DNA of 64,000 bases, taken from the NCBI RefSeq assembly GCF_026342035.1, contig NZ_JAPENM010000001.1:724043-788042 (forward strand). Reading direction: 5' to 3'. The notes under the pieces were generated by a model. That model saw only the letters and a program-made list of their open reading frames with translations, had not been told where the DNA came from and did no database searches. The stretch is from Aldersonia sp. NBC_00410 (GTDB taxonomy: Bacteria; Actinomycetota; Actinomycetes; Mycobacteriales; Mycobacteriaceae). The translations under genes were made by a program, and so were the position numbers. Below are positions 39,550 through 47,511 of the stretch, piece by piece; position 1 is the stretch's first letter; each line of letters begins with the position of its first letter.

Positions 39550-39601
39550 TAAGCAATCGCTTACCGTCGAATATTCGACTTGCAATCGCCGAATAGTCGA
39601 T
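39550..39601. promoter_or_regulatory. Palindromic operator cluster between SDR and IclR genes
   Basis: Three elements lie in 52 bp: TAAGCAATCGCTTA (39550-39563, 5-bp arms), the perfect 14-bp palindrome GTCGAATATTCGAC (39566-39579), and a degenerate copy GCCGAATAGTCGAT (39588-39601). The last two are 22 bp apart, two helical turns, favouring cooperative binding by the divergently encoded IclR protein. Confidence 0.6.
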
Positions 39602-39642
39602 GCACAGTAGCGCCGACGGGACGTGACGACAAGGGAGGGACG

Positions 39643-40539
39643 ATGGCACCGCACAGCTCCTCGCCGCCCACCCGGCGCGTCGTGGACGTGATCGCGCTGC
39701 TCACCGAATCCGCACGCGGATACACCATCGCCGAGATCGCGAAGGCGACCGGCGCCGCGCGCGCGACCGCCACCGCCGTGTTGACCGAGCTCACCGCGGC
39801 CGGATGGACCATCCGCGATTCCGAACTGCGCTACCGCCTCGGTCCGGCACTGTCCGGCCTACACGTTCCCGCCCCGCCCATCCCTGCCGGGGTCGACGAC
39901 GTACTCACCGCGCTTGCCGCACGCGCGGGGTGTGGGGTCACGCTGAGCCGCATCGAACCGCGCCGGCTCACCGTGGTCGCCAAACACCATGCCGGTTTGC
40001 GGATTGTGCCGGGACTGTCTGTGGGACAGCGTATTCCGCTGGCGTATCCAGCGGGCGCGGCGGTCATGCCGTGGCGGGAGCGCGACGACCGAGACGCCTG
40101 GCTCGCCACCGCACCGGCACCGCGCCGCGCAGGCATCGAACTGCTTGGCACCGTGCGCGAATTCGGGTGCGCGGTTTTTCGTCCCGTCGCCGACGACGTC
40201 GGCCTCGTCGACGTGCTCGCGGATCTGCTCGCTGTGGTCGGCAGCGACGTCCTGCGGCCACAACTGCGCGACCGGGTGCTGCGCCAACTCGCCAGCCTCA
40301 CGTCGCGTCCGTACACCGCAACCGAACTGCATTCGGACGCCGCGCTGCCGGTGAGCTACCTGACCGCGCCCGTGTTCGACGACGCACTGCCCGGCTTCGA
40401 GGTGCAGCTGGCGCCGTTGCGCCCCGCGGTGCCGGGCGCCGAGCGCGAGGCGTATGTCGCCGCGCTGCGCGAGGCGGCGCAAGAGCTCTCCGAACTTTCC
40501 GTTGCGGGCGGGTCCGGTCGCGCACCCGCCAAGGTGTGA
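39643..40539 (+). CDS. IclR-family transcriptional regulator
   Basis: 298 residues from the ATG at 39643 (AAGGGAGGGA upstream). N-terminal winged helix: RRVVDVIALLTESARGYTIAEIAKATGAARATATAVLTEL. The remaining part is a GAF-like effector domain (about 90-290), somewhat divergent from canonical IclR. It is divergent from the SDR/dehydrogenase pair, and the intergenic palindromes make it the likely regulator of that pair. Its stop codon TGA (40537-40539) is the first three bases of an interspersed repeat. Confidence 0.85.
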   Translation: MAPHSSSPPTRRVVDVIALLTESARGYTIAEIAKATGAARATATAVLTELTAAGWTIRDSELRYRLGPALSGLHVPAPPIPAGVDDVLTALAARAGCGVTLSRIEPRRLTVVAKHHAGLRIVPGLSVGQRIPLAYPAGAAVMPWRERDDRDAWLATAPAPRRAGIELLGTVREFGCAVFRPVADDVGLVDVLADLLAVVGSDVLRPQLRDRVLRQLASLTSRPYTATELHSDAALPVSYLTAPVFDDALPGFEVQLAPLRPAVPGAEREAYVAALREAAQELSELSVAGGSGRAPAKV

Positions 40540-40613
40540 ATGGAAGATTTGGTGCGTCCAATCGACTGAACGGAACCGTTCAGTCGATCTGTTCGACTGA
40601 ACGGTTCCGTTCA
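40537..40613. repeat. Composite interspersed repeat between convergent genes
   Basis: The first 21 bp (40537-40557, TGAATGGAAGATTTGGTGCG and one more base) are identical to 11579-11599 in aftB. It is followed by an inverted repeat with perfect 21-bp arms at 40567-40587 and 40593-40613 built from TGAACGGAACCGTTCA, the same double unit as at 17322-17368. It lies between the ends of the IclR and acyltransferase genes, where it could also act as a two-way terminator. Confidence 0.88.
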
Positions 40614-40618
40614 TCCCG

Positions 40619-41407
40619 TCAAAAGAGGGTGCGGCGGCGCGGTTTCCGGGGTGCGGCGAGCGCTGCTGCGGCCTTCGCCCGACGGGCGGCGAACTCCGCG
40701 ATCTCGAGTTCCTTCGCGGTCGCCGGATCCGGTGCGCTGCCGCCGAACCGCGCGGGGACCCAGGGTGCGCCGGGCTCCATCGGGTATCCGGTCTGCGCTT
40801 TGTCGAGCAGCACCGACATCGCGGCACGCAGTTCGACGGTGAGTTCGTCGACCGTCCCGTGCGGCGGAATCGGTTCACCGATAACGATATTCACCGGGAA
40901 TTTATGCCGGCCGAGCTGGCGCGGGAAGCCCTTGGTCCACACCCGGTGCGCACCCCAGATCGTCATCGGGACGATCGGCACGTCTGCCTCCAGCGCCATC
41001 CGCGCCGCGCCGGTCTTGAAGTCCTTGAGATCGAAGCTGCGGCTGATCGTTGCCTCCGGGTACACGACGACGATCTCGCCGTCGCGCAGCGAGTTCACTG
41101 CCTTGCCATAGGACTCGGCGCCTGCCTCACGATCCACGCCGATCGCCTTGCAGTGCCGCATCAGGAAACCGACGACGGGATTGCGTTCGAGCTCGGCCTT
41201 CATCATGTAGCGCACATTGCGGCCCGACTTGCGGCCGACGAGCCCGGCCTCGAAGAAGTCCACGTACGAGGTGTGGTTGACCGCGAGCACCGCACCACCC
41301 GACCGTGGCATGTTGCGCTGGCCGGTGATCGCGATGCGCAGACCCTGCGCAGCGATCACCGTCTGCACCAGCACGGACAACGCGTCGTAGACGGGTTCGC
41401 GCTTCAT
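40619..41407 (-). CDS. PlsC-type acyltransferase (1-acylglycerol-3-phosphate)
   Basis: 262 residues from the ATG at 41407 (GGGAG 8 nt upstream). PlsC motifs: AVNHTSYVDFFEAG (HX4D), the KSGRNVRYMMKAELERNP region, VVVYPEATISRSF and IVPMTIWGAHRVW. It probably acylates lysophosphatidate or a mycolata-specific lipid on the inner membrane face. It is tandem with a paralogue, as Rv3814c-Rv3816c are in M. tuberculosis next to the Rv3813c-like gene. The basic Arg/Lys/Pro tail is dispensable-looking. Confidence 0.9.
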   Translation of the reverse strand: MKREPVYDALSVLVQTVIAAQGLRIAITGQRNMPRSGGAVLAVNHTSYVDFFEAGLVGRKSGRNVRYMMKAELERNPVVGFLMRHCKAIGVDREAGAESYGKAVNSLRDGEIVVVYPEATISRSFDLKDFKTGAARMALEADVPIVPMTIWGAHRVWTKGFPRQLGRHKFPVNIVIGEPIPPHGTVDELTVELRAAMSVLLDKAQTGYPMEPGAPWVPARFGGSAPDPATAKELEIAEFAARRAKAAAALAAPRKPRRRTLF

Positions 41408-41458
41408 CGCGGTCACTCCCCTGGTCGGCTGCTTCCTACTCGCCCTGGTCGGCTGCTC

Positions 41459-42220
41459 CTACTCCCCCTGGTCGGTGGCCTTCGCCGCGCGCCGCTTGGC
41501 CTTCGCCGCGGCTTCCTCGGCGTCCATCCGATCGGCTTCCTCCAGCGTGGGCGCGCTGCCGCCCAGCTTCGCCGGCACCCAGTACTCGCCCGCCGGATGC
41601 GGGTAGTCCTGCTGCAGACCCGCCAGCAGTTCCTGCATCGTGGCGCGCACCTGTGCGGTGAGTTCGGCGGCGGGCTCGAACGGCGCGATCGGTTCCCCGA
41701 CGGCGATCGAGATCGGTGTGTTCGAGCGTCCGAGGTGCTTGTCGAAGCCCTTGGTCCACACCCGCTGCGCACCCCAGATCACGACCGGCACGATCGGCAC
41801 ATCCGCCTCGATGGCCATCCGCGCAGCGCCCGACTTGAACTCCTTGATCTCGAAGCTGCGGCTGATCGTCGCCTCGGGATACACGCCGACGAGTTCGCCC
41901 TTGCGCAGGACGTCCACCGCGGCGCGGTAGGAGTCCGCGCCCGCTCCGCGGTCCACCGGAATGTGCTTGAGCGCGCGCATGATCGGACCGGAGATCTTGT
42001 TGTCGAACACTTCCTTCTTCGCCATGAAGCGGATGTAGCGCTTCGGGGTCCGGACGGGCAGCCCGGCGTAGGTGAAGTCCATGTAGCCGGTGTGGTTGAT
42101 CGCGATCACCGCGCCGCCCTTTGCGGGGACGTTCTCCGCGCCGTGCACGGTGAAGGTCAGGCCTTGCAGAAAGAAGACGGCGCGGGCGAGGCCGATAGCC
42201 GTCCGGTAAACGGGATCCAC
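41459..42220 (-). CDS. PlsC-type acyltransferase, tandem paralogue
   Basis: 253 residues from a probable GTG at 42220, chosen because VDPVYRTAIGLARAVFFLQG aligns with the start of the downstream paralogue; ATG 42250 is possible, but the codons between (ATA, GTT) look non-coding. Motifs: AINHTGYMDFTYAGLP (HX4D), VGVYPEATISRSFEIKEF, IVPVVIWGAQRVWTKGF. It has an Ala/Glu/Lys-rich C-terminal coil. It sits 51 nt upstream of the other acyltransferase gene and is likely co-transcribed with it. Confidence 0.88.
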   Translation of the reverse strand: MDPVYRTAIGLARAVFFLQGLTFTVHGAENVPAKGGAVIAINHTGYMDFTYAGLPVRTPKRYIRFMAKKEVFDNKISGPIMRALKHIPVDRGAGADSYRAAVDVLRKGELVGVYPEATISRSFEIKEFKSGAARMAIEADVPIVPVVIWGAQRVWTKGFDKHLGRSNTPISIAVGEPIAPFEPAAELTAQVRATMQELLAGLQQDYPHPAGEYWVPAKLGGSAPTLEEADRMDAEEAAAKAKRRAAKATDQGE

Positions 42221-42352
42221 AACGAGTGAGCCTATCCGTTCGGGGCACATCGGACGGTGCTGGCACCGGGTCGCGTCACGGACGGCCATTTCCGGTGCGA
42301 CGTAGAGTAGTCCCCTGTTCGGGATGGCAACGGAAAGGAATCCGACAACACC

Positions 42353-43900
42353 ATGCAGGTCACCAGCGTCGGGCACGCCGGATTTCATATCCAGACGGCG
42401 GCAGGATCGATTCTGTGCGATCCGTGGGTGAACCCTGCCTATTTCGCCTCATGGTTCCCGTTCCCGGACAACACCTTGCTGAACTGGGACGCGCTCGGCG
42501 ATTGCGACTACCTTTACGTCTCCCACCTGCACAAAGACCATTTCGATCCGGCGACGCTGGCCGAGCACGTCAACAAGGACGCCACCGTGCTGCTGCCGGA
42601 CTACCCGGTCCCGGACCTGCGCCGCGAGCTGGAGGCCCTCGGGTTCCACAAGTTCCTGGAGACCGAGGATTCGGTGAAGCACCGGGTCACCAACAAGCTC
42701 GGCAGTCTCGACATCATGATCGTCGCGCTGCGCGCACCGGCCGACGGGCCGATTGGCGACTCCGGGTTGGTCGTGTCCGACGGCGAGACCACGTGTTTCA
42801 ACATGAACGACTCGCGGCCGATGGATATGGACGTCGTACACGACGCGTTCGGCAAGCTCGATATCCATCTGGTCCAGTTCTCGGGCGCGATCTGGTACCC
42901 GATGGTCTACGACATCCCCGAGCGCAGCAAAACGGTCTTCGGCAAGCAGAAGCGCCAGCGCGGCATGGACCGGGCACGCAGTTATATCGAGCAGGTGGAC
43001 GCCACCTGGGTGGTGCCGTCGGCCGGGCCGCCGGTGTTCCTCGACGCGGATCTGCGCTACCTCAACGACGACCGCGGCGACGAGGGCAACATCTTCCCGG
43101 ACCAGCTCGTGTTCCTGGAGCAGATGAACCTGCACGGCGCCGATAACGGGTTGTTGATGATCCCGGGGTCGGTCGCCGACCTGCGCGGTGGCGAGCTCAC
43201 GCTCACCCACCCGATCCCGGACGGCGAGGTCAAGGCGATCTTCGCGAACAAGGCCGACTACATCGAGGACATGGCGCGGCGGGCTGCCCCGGTGATCGCG
43301 TCCGAGAAGGCGCGGTGGGCACCGGCGGCTGGCGAGCCGCTACTCGGGCCTTTGCGCGACCGGTTCGAGCCGCTGATGCGCCAGAGCGACCTGATCTGCG
43401 ACGGCATCGGCTATGCGGTGGCCCTCGAGCTGGGATCCGAGACCGTGGTCCTGGACTTCCCTACCCGCACGGTCCGTGCACCGGCACCCGACGACAAGAA
43501 GTACCGGTACGGCTTCCGCATCGCCCCCGAACTGGTTCGCACGGTGCTGCGTGACAACGAACCGGACTGGGTCAACAGCATCTTTCTGTCCACCCGCTTC
43601 GAGGCCTGGCGCATCGGCGGCTACAACGAATTCCTCTACACGTTCTTCAAATGCCTCACCGACGAGCGGATCGCCTACGCCGACGGCTGGTTCGCCGAGG
43701 CCCACGACGACACCGCCTCGATCGAGGTGGCCGGCTGGGAGGTGCAGCGCCGCTGCCCGCACCTCAAGGCGGACCTGACCAAGTTCGGCGTCATCGAGGG
43801 CGAGCGGCTCACCTGTAATTTGCACGGCTGGGAATGGGATCTGACGAGCGGACGCTGCCTCACCTCGAAAGGCCACGAGCTGCGCTCACGCAGGCTCTGA
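42353..43900 (+). CDS. Metallo-beta-lactamase-fold protein with C-terminal Rieske domain
   Basis: 515 residues. The N-terminal MBL domain of the UlaG-like type begins VGHAGFHIQTAAGSILCDPWV and has the metal motif YVSHLHKDHFDPATL (about 55-68); another ligand may lie around FNMNDSRPMD. The C-terminal Rieske [2Fe-2S] ligands are in RRCPHLKADL (CxH) and LTCNLHGWEWDL (CxxH), about residues 465-500. The same combination occurs in M. tuberculosis Rv3818 and, in inverse order, in CMP-N-acetylneuraminate hydroxylases. The reaction is unknown; an oxygenase or redox-controlled hydrolase is likely. Only CCGC separates its stop from that of the convergent peptidase gene. Confidence 0.9.
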   Translation: MQVTSVGHAGFHIQTAAGSILCDPWVNPAYFASWFPFPDNTLLNWDALGDCDYLYVSHLHKDHFDPATLAEHVNKDATVLLPDYPVPDLRRELEALGFHKFLETEDSVKHRVTNKLGSLDIMIVALRAPADGPIGDSGLVVSDGETTCFNMNDSRPMDMDVVHDAFGKLDIHLVQFSGAIWYPMVYDIPERSKTVFGKQKRQRGMDRARSYIEQVDATWVVPSAGPPVFLDADLRYLNDDRGDEGNIFPDQLVFLEQMNLHGADNGLLMIPGSVADLRGGELTLTHPIPDGEVKAIFANKADYIEDMARRAAPVIASEKARWAPAAGEPLLGPLRDRFEPLMRQSDLICDGIGYAVALELGSETVVLDFPTRTVRAPAPDDKKYRYGFRIAPELVRTVLRDNEPDWVNSIFLSTRFEAWRIGGYNEFLYTFFKCLTDERIAYADGWFAEAHDDTASIEVAGWEVQRRCPHLKADLTKFGVIEGERLTCNLHGWEWDLTSGRCLTSKGHELRSRRL

Positions 43901-43904
43901 CCGC

Positions 43905-44879
43905 TCAGCCGACGGCGTCGGGCTCCGCCGTGTAGGTATTGCAATCGGCGAGCCGGTTCCTGGTGACGCCATGCTCGAACCACGCGCCCACGTTCGCCCG
44001 CTGCCCATGGTCGGGCTCGCGGCCGGGCCCGTCCCCTCGGCGGTAGGCGTCGCGTACGGCGAATTCGACAGCGGTCGCACCGAACGTCGCGCCGTAGAAG
44101 ATCCCGGCCAGGCACTGGGCCTGCAGTTCGAGCCGACGGCTGAGTTCGAGCCCTTCGGGGCTGTGCTCGCCCGCGGCGGTTTCCCTCGCCCGTGACGCGT
44201 GACCAATCCCGCTGAGGTACTGCAGATGGTGCCCGTACTCGTGCGCGAGCATGGCCATCGCGGTCGCCGCGGAGAACTCGATGCCGTCCGGCGTGCTCAG
44301 ATAACTCTCCGGGACCACGGTGATGAGGTCGTTCGCCGAACAGTAGTAGCTGTTGTACGGATCGAGCCTGCTGCCGCCACATGGCGTCGTCTTGCTTTCC
44401 AACGTCACCTCGAGCGCGGGTGGACGCCACGGCAGGTTCAGCTGCGCCATGATCGGCCGCCACCGCGCGTCCAGGCAGTTCAGACCGGCCCGAAGAAAGT
44501 CCATGACCCCCTTCTCGTACTTCGACCACGGCGGCAGCACGCACCCGCCGTCCGGCATGCCGAGGTCGGCCATCAGCGGATTCGCCGCGGTCGCGGCGAC
44601 CGGGCGCGGGCCCGCGGGCACCGGCGGCCTGGTTGGAGACATCGGGAGCGATGGCGTGGTCACCGAATCGTCGGTCGCCGCATACGACTCTTCAACGGTG
44701 ACAACTGGATTGGGGTCGGTGCGTCCGACCGCTGCCCGTGACCGCGAAGCGTCGAGCGCGACCCTCGTCAGCACCACCAGCGCAGCCAGGACAACGACGA
44801 GCGCGAGCGTGAGCCCGGCGATCGCCCATTTGCGACGCGGTGCGTGCGGCGGCGCGTGGCCGCCCGACGGCGCGTTCAT
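43905..44879 (-). CDS. Membrane-anchored neutral zinc metallopeptidase
   Basis: 324 residues from the ATG at 44879 (GGGGGGAG 7 nt upstream). Cytoplasmic N-terminus, one helix (WAIAGLTLALVVVLAALVVL, about 18-38), a Pro/Thr-rich linker, and a peptidase domain with LAHEYGHHLQYLSG (zinc HExxH, about 217) and the downstream SRRLELQAQCLAGIFYG, whose Glu is the probable third ligand. Cysteines (CVLPPW, NCLDARW, PCGG, YYCSAN, QCLAG, DCNTY) probably form disulfides outside the membrane. It is a paralogue of the 50052-51104 gene. It is divergent from the PPE-like/EspG operon, with 180 nt between starts. Confidence 0.9.
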   Translation of the reverse strand: MNAPSGGHAPPHAPRRKWAIAGLTLALVVVLAALVVLTRVALDASRSRAAVGRTDPNPVVTVEESYAATDDSVTTPSLPMSPTRPPVPAGPRPVAATAANPLMADLGMPDGGCVLPPWSKYEKGVMDFLRAGLNCLDARWRPIMAQLNLPWRPPALEVTLESKTTPCGGSRLDPYNSYYCSANDLITVVPESYLSTPDGIEFSAATAMAMLAHEYGHHLQYLSGIGHASRARETAAGEHSPEGLELSRRLELQAQCLAGIFYGATFGATAVEFAVRDAYRRGDGPGREPDHGQRANVGAWFEHGVTRNRLADCNTYTAEPDAVG

Positions 44880-45059
44880 GCCGGTACTCCCCCCGAAGTG
44901 TTCTCCCCCGAACCGGAGCGACTTTACCGTCGCAGGTCGGAACGCTTCGCATGCGCCGGGTAGTATTCGCCTGCCCCGATGTGGTCTCGCACGACGCATC
45001 ACCGGGCGGGGGGGTATGACGGCTACCGCTGCGGCGGTCGATGATCCGGGGGGATCGTA

Positions 45060-46244
45060 ATGAGTACATCGGGTGGCGGTCCCGATCCGCAGTACGTCCA
45101 CGCGCTGGCCGTGGACGGGTGGAGTCTGGGCAAGATCGTCGGGCTCGTACAGCCCATGTCGGCAGCGGGGCCGGGCGGTCTGGACGCCGGATGGGCAGCG
45201 TTGGCCAAGGACATCCATGCGGAGATCACACAGTTCTCCACAACCTCGGCAACGAAGCTCGGGGAGACCTGGCAGAGCAAGGCCGGGACGCTCGCCACGG
45301 GGGCGTTGACCAAGGAATACGCGCCGACTGCGGACCAGGGCGCGGGCGCCTTCCAAGAGGTCGCGCGGACGTTGACCGAACTTGCCGGTGCGGTAAGTGC
45401 TGTCCAACAAGGGGTTCCGGAGAAGATCGACAAGGGCTTCTGGGACAAGGTGTCGCCCTGGGACACCGATACCGAGGACGAGTACTACCGGCGCCAGGGT
45501 GAGGCCCGCGCCGCACTGACCAGTTACAACACGAACCTGGTCACCACCGACGGCACGGTGCCGGGGTTTACGGCGCCGGGCTCGTTGTCGCCCACCCCCG
45601 GCAAGCCGGTCATCAGCGGTGCCGGGGGCGATGGGAACAATGGCAACGACGGCACGACCAACTCCCGCACGCCGAGCAACAGCGACGGTAACCGCGGAAC
45701 GGATGTGCCCGGTACCGACGACCCGACCGACACATCCGGGGATCCCACCGCGGCGGACACCGCGGACACCTCGGACACAACCGATCCGTCGTCACTGACC
45801 GACCCTTCCGCAACGAGCCCCGCTTCGGCGGACGCGACCAGCCCGGCGAGCGCCGACGGTTCCTCGCGTACGGGTACCGGAGTCGGATCCGGTTCGGGCG
45901 CAGGCAGTTCCGGTGGATCCGCATCGGGCGGCGTCGGCTCGCACACGGGCACAGGCGGTGTCGGTGGTGCCGCGATCGGTGGCAAACTCGCGGCGCCGTC
46001 GGCGGGAAGTCCGAGCGGTGCGGGTCTGTCCGGCGGACGCGGCGGTGGCGCAATCGGTGCCGCAGCAGGTGTCGGTCGTGCCGGTGCGGCAGGCATGGGT
46101 GGAATGGCCGGCGGGCACGGTGCCCGCGGCAAGGGTGACGAGGACAAGGAGCACCGCTCGCCGGGCTACCTCGTGACCGTCGACAACGGCAAAGAGCTGA
46201 TCGGTGAGATGCCGAAGATCGCGCCCCCGGTGATCGGCGCATGA
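45060..46244 (+). CDS. PPE-like putative type VII secretion substrate
   Basis: 394 residues. The N-terminal ~150 residues are helical and resemble the WXG100/PPE helical hairpin (GLDAGWAALAKDIHAEITQF, LGETWQSKAGTLATGALTKE). Then comes an Asp/Thr/Ser-rich linker with repeats (SPASADATSPASADG) and a Gly/Ala-rich region. The conserved-looking tail EHRSPGYLVTVDNGKELIG..MPKIAPPVIGA resembles the tail of the second PPE protein in this window. No canonical PPE motif is visible, so PPE-like is a structural inference. The ATG at 45060 has GGGGGGA upstream. The EspG gene overlaps its end by 4 nt, which strongly supports a T7SS role. Confidence 0.75.
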   Translation: MSTSGGGPDPQYVHALAVDGWSLGKIVGLVQPMSAAGPGGLDAGWAALAKDIHAEITQFSTTSATKLGETWQSKAGTLATGALTKEYAPTADQGAGAFQEVARTLTELAGAVSAVQQGVPEKIDKGFWDKVSPWDTDTEDEYYRRQGEARAALTSYNTNLVTTDGTVPGFTAPGSLSPTPGKPVISGAGGDGNNGNDGTTNSRTPSNSDGNRGTDVPGTDDPTDTSGDPTAADTADTSDTTDPSSLTDPSATSPASADATSPASADGSSRTGTGVGSGSGAGSSGGSASGGVGSHTGTGGVGGAAIGGKLAAPSAGSPSGAGLSGGRGGGAIGAAAGVGRAGAAGMGGMAGGHGARGKGDEDKEHRSPGYLVTVDNGKELIGEMPKIAPPVIGA

Positions 46245-46987
46245 TCAACTGGAAAATGGGGGCCGCCCAGTTCGGCGCGCTCTGGTACGGCACCGGCCTG
46301 GATCGCTATCCGTTCCCGTTCGACATCGTCTCCGGGTTCACCTGGCGCGACGATGCCGAACGATTCGAGCAGCAGGTGCGTGACGCGTTCGCCGGTTCGG
46401 AGCACGAGCGGATGCGGGCCGCCGTCAGCGTGCTCGCCAACCCCGAGGTGCATGTCGCGGTGTCGGGCCGTACCGCTGCGAATGCGCGGATCCGCGTGAT
46501 CGGCGCGCAGGCGCAGCGATACGCGGCGATCGCGGTGCAGCAGCCCGGACCCGACGACGAACAAGGCGGCGACGTCACGCTCGGCTTCGGGCCGGCGGGC
46601 CGACTCGCCGGCCAGATCGTCGGCGTGCTGCCACCCAATGCCGGCGGAACCAGCGAATTCAAAGGCCCCACCGAACCTGCCGAAGACTCCCCGCGCGGAT
46701 TCACCACGACCGTCGCCGTCTCCCGCCGGGCTGCTCGCCTCGAGCAGGTGCTCGCAACCCGGCATGCCGGAGATGGCACGATCCGGGTGTGGTCGGGCCC
46801 GCGGTACGGGCGGCAGTCCGAGACGGGCCAGGTGCGCTGGATCGACATCGCCGGCGACGGTCGGTACGTGATCGGGCCGCGTGATCGCACCCGCGCGGCG
46901 CCGGCCGACCCGCAGCGCCTCAGCCAGATCGTCGACGGGCTGCTCGAGCGGGCCTCGGAAGAGTTGAAGGAGGGACAATCGCGATGA
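46241..46987 (+). CDS. EspG-family type VII secretion chaperone
   Basis: 248 residues with the EspG pattern: FGALWYGTGLDRYPFPFDI near the N-terminus, VSGRTAANARIRVIGAQAQRYA, an unstructured acidic/Pro loop, and a C-terminal AARLEQVLATRHAGDGTIRV with terminal helix LSQIVDGLLERASEEL. EspG proteins bind PE-PPE heterodimers in the cytosol and deliver them to the ESX secreton. ATGA overlaps at both ends place it between the PPE-like gene and the first YxxxD protein, so these are the probable client pair. No EccC or other secreton gene is in the window. Confidence 0.85.
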   Translation: MINWKMGAAQFGALWYGTGLDRYPFPFDIVSGFTWRDDAERFEQQVRDAFAGSEHERMRAAVSVLANPEVHVAVSGRTAANARIRVIGAQAQRYAAIAVQQPGPDDEQGGDVTLGFGPAGRLAGQIVGVLPPNAGGTSEFKGPTEPAEDSPRGFTTTVAVSRRAARLEQVLATRHAGDGTIRVWSGPRYGRQSETGQVRWIDIAGDGRYVIGPRDRTRAAPADPQRLSQIVDGLLERASEELKEGQSR

Positions 46988-47511
46988 GCACTCCCGGCAA
47001 TGTCGATGACTATCTGACCTCGCTGACCACCTCGGCTCCGTCCACCACGACCACGCTCGAAGGTTTGCTCTCGGCCGGCACCGCGACGCCGCCGGTCGCA
47101 CCCGCGCCGGCGTTGAAGCGCACCATCGACCAGTACATCGAGTCGGGGCAGGACCTGACGATGGATCCGGACGGGCTGCAGGAGGTTATTGCGAACTGTG
47201 AGAAGCACATTAGGGCCCTCAGCGATCTGCAGCAGCGAGCACGTGACGAGTTGTATGTGGAGTCGCTCGGAATCGGCGAGAACGGCTTCGAGCCAGCCAA
47301 GCAGCTCCTCACGAAATACCAGCACAAGGCGCGCGGCGGCGGCAGCATCCCCGAACAGAGCTCTGCCGTCGGCTACATCGCGTCCCTGATCACCTGGGTG
47401 ACCGACTTCCGCGACGCGTTGCAATCCGCCCGCAACGCCTATCTCGCCACCGACGCAGCGACCGACGGCAAACTCGGCTCGATCGCGATCGCGATCGCGA
47501 TCGACCAGTGA
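46984..47511 (+). CDS. Helical protein with YxxxD secretion motif, cassette copy 1
   Basis: 175 residues, family not recognised. A Ser/Thr-rich N-terminus (about 1-45) precedes a helical core (LKRTIDQYIESGQDLTMDPD, LQEVIANCEKHIRAL). A C-terminal segment ends ARNAYLATDAATDG, where YLATD fits the YxxxD/E type VII export signal. I infer that it plays the PE/WXG partner role for the PPE-like protein and the EspG chaperone. Its last residues (IAIAIAID) come from a GATCGC hexanucleotide repeat. A nearly identical copy follows at 48067. It is coupled by 4-nt overlaps to EspG upstream and the lipoprotein downstream. Confidence 0.8.
   Translation: MSTPGNVDDYLTSLTTSAPSTTTTLEGLLSAGTATPPVAPAPALKRTIDQYIESGQDLTMDPDGLQEVIANCEKHIRALSDLQQRARDELYVESLGIGENGFEPAKQLLTKYQHKARGGGSIPEQSSAVGYIASLITWVTDFRDALQSARNAYLATDAATDGKLGSIAIAIAIDQ
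47481..47503. repeat. GATCGC hexanucleotide repeat
   Basis: Just under four copies of GATCGC close the coding sequence of cassette copy 1 and encode alternating Ile-Ala. The second copy of the gene lacks it. Such tracts can change in number by slippage, here in frame. Confidence 0.85.

Noticed and set aside
39580..39642. Upstream TTG/ATG-type starts extending the IclR protein
   Set aside because: The ATG at 39643 has a strong ribosome-binding site, and the extension would run through the palindromic operators.
47481..47503. GATCGC repeat as a HIP1-like or methylation-linked signal
   Set aside because: It is a single tract at the end of one reading frame and is better explained as a slippage-prone coding repeat.
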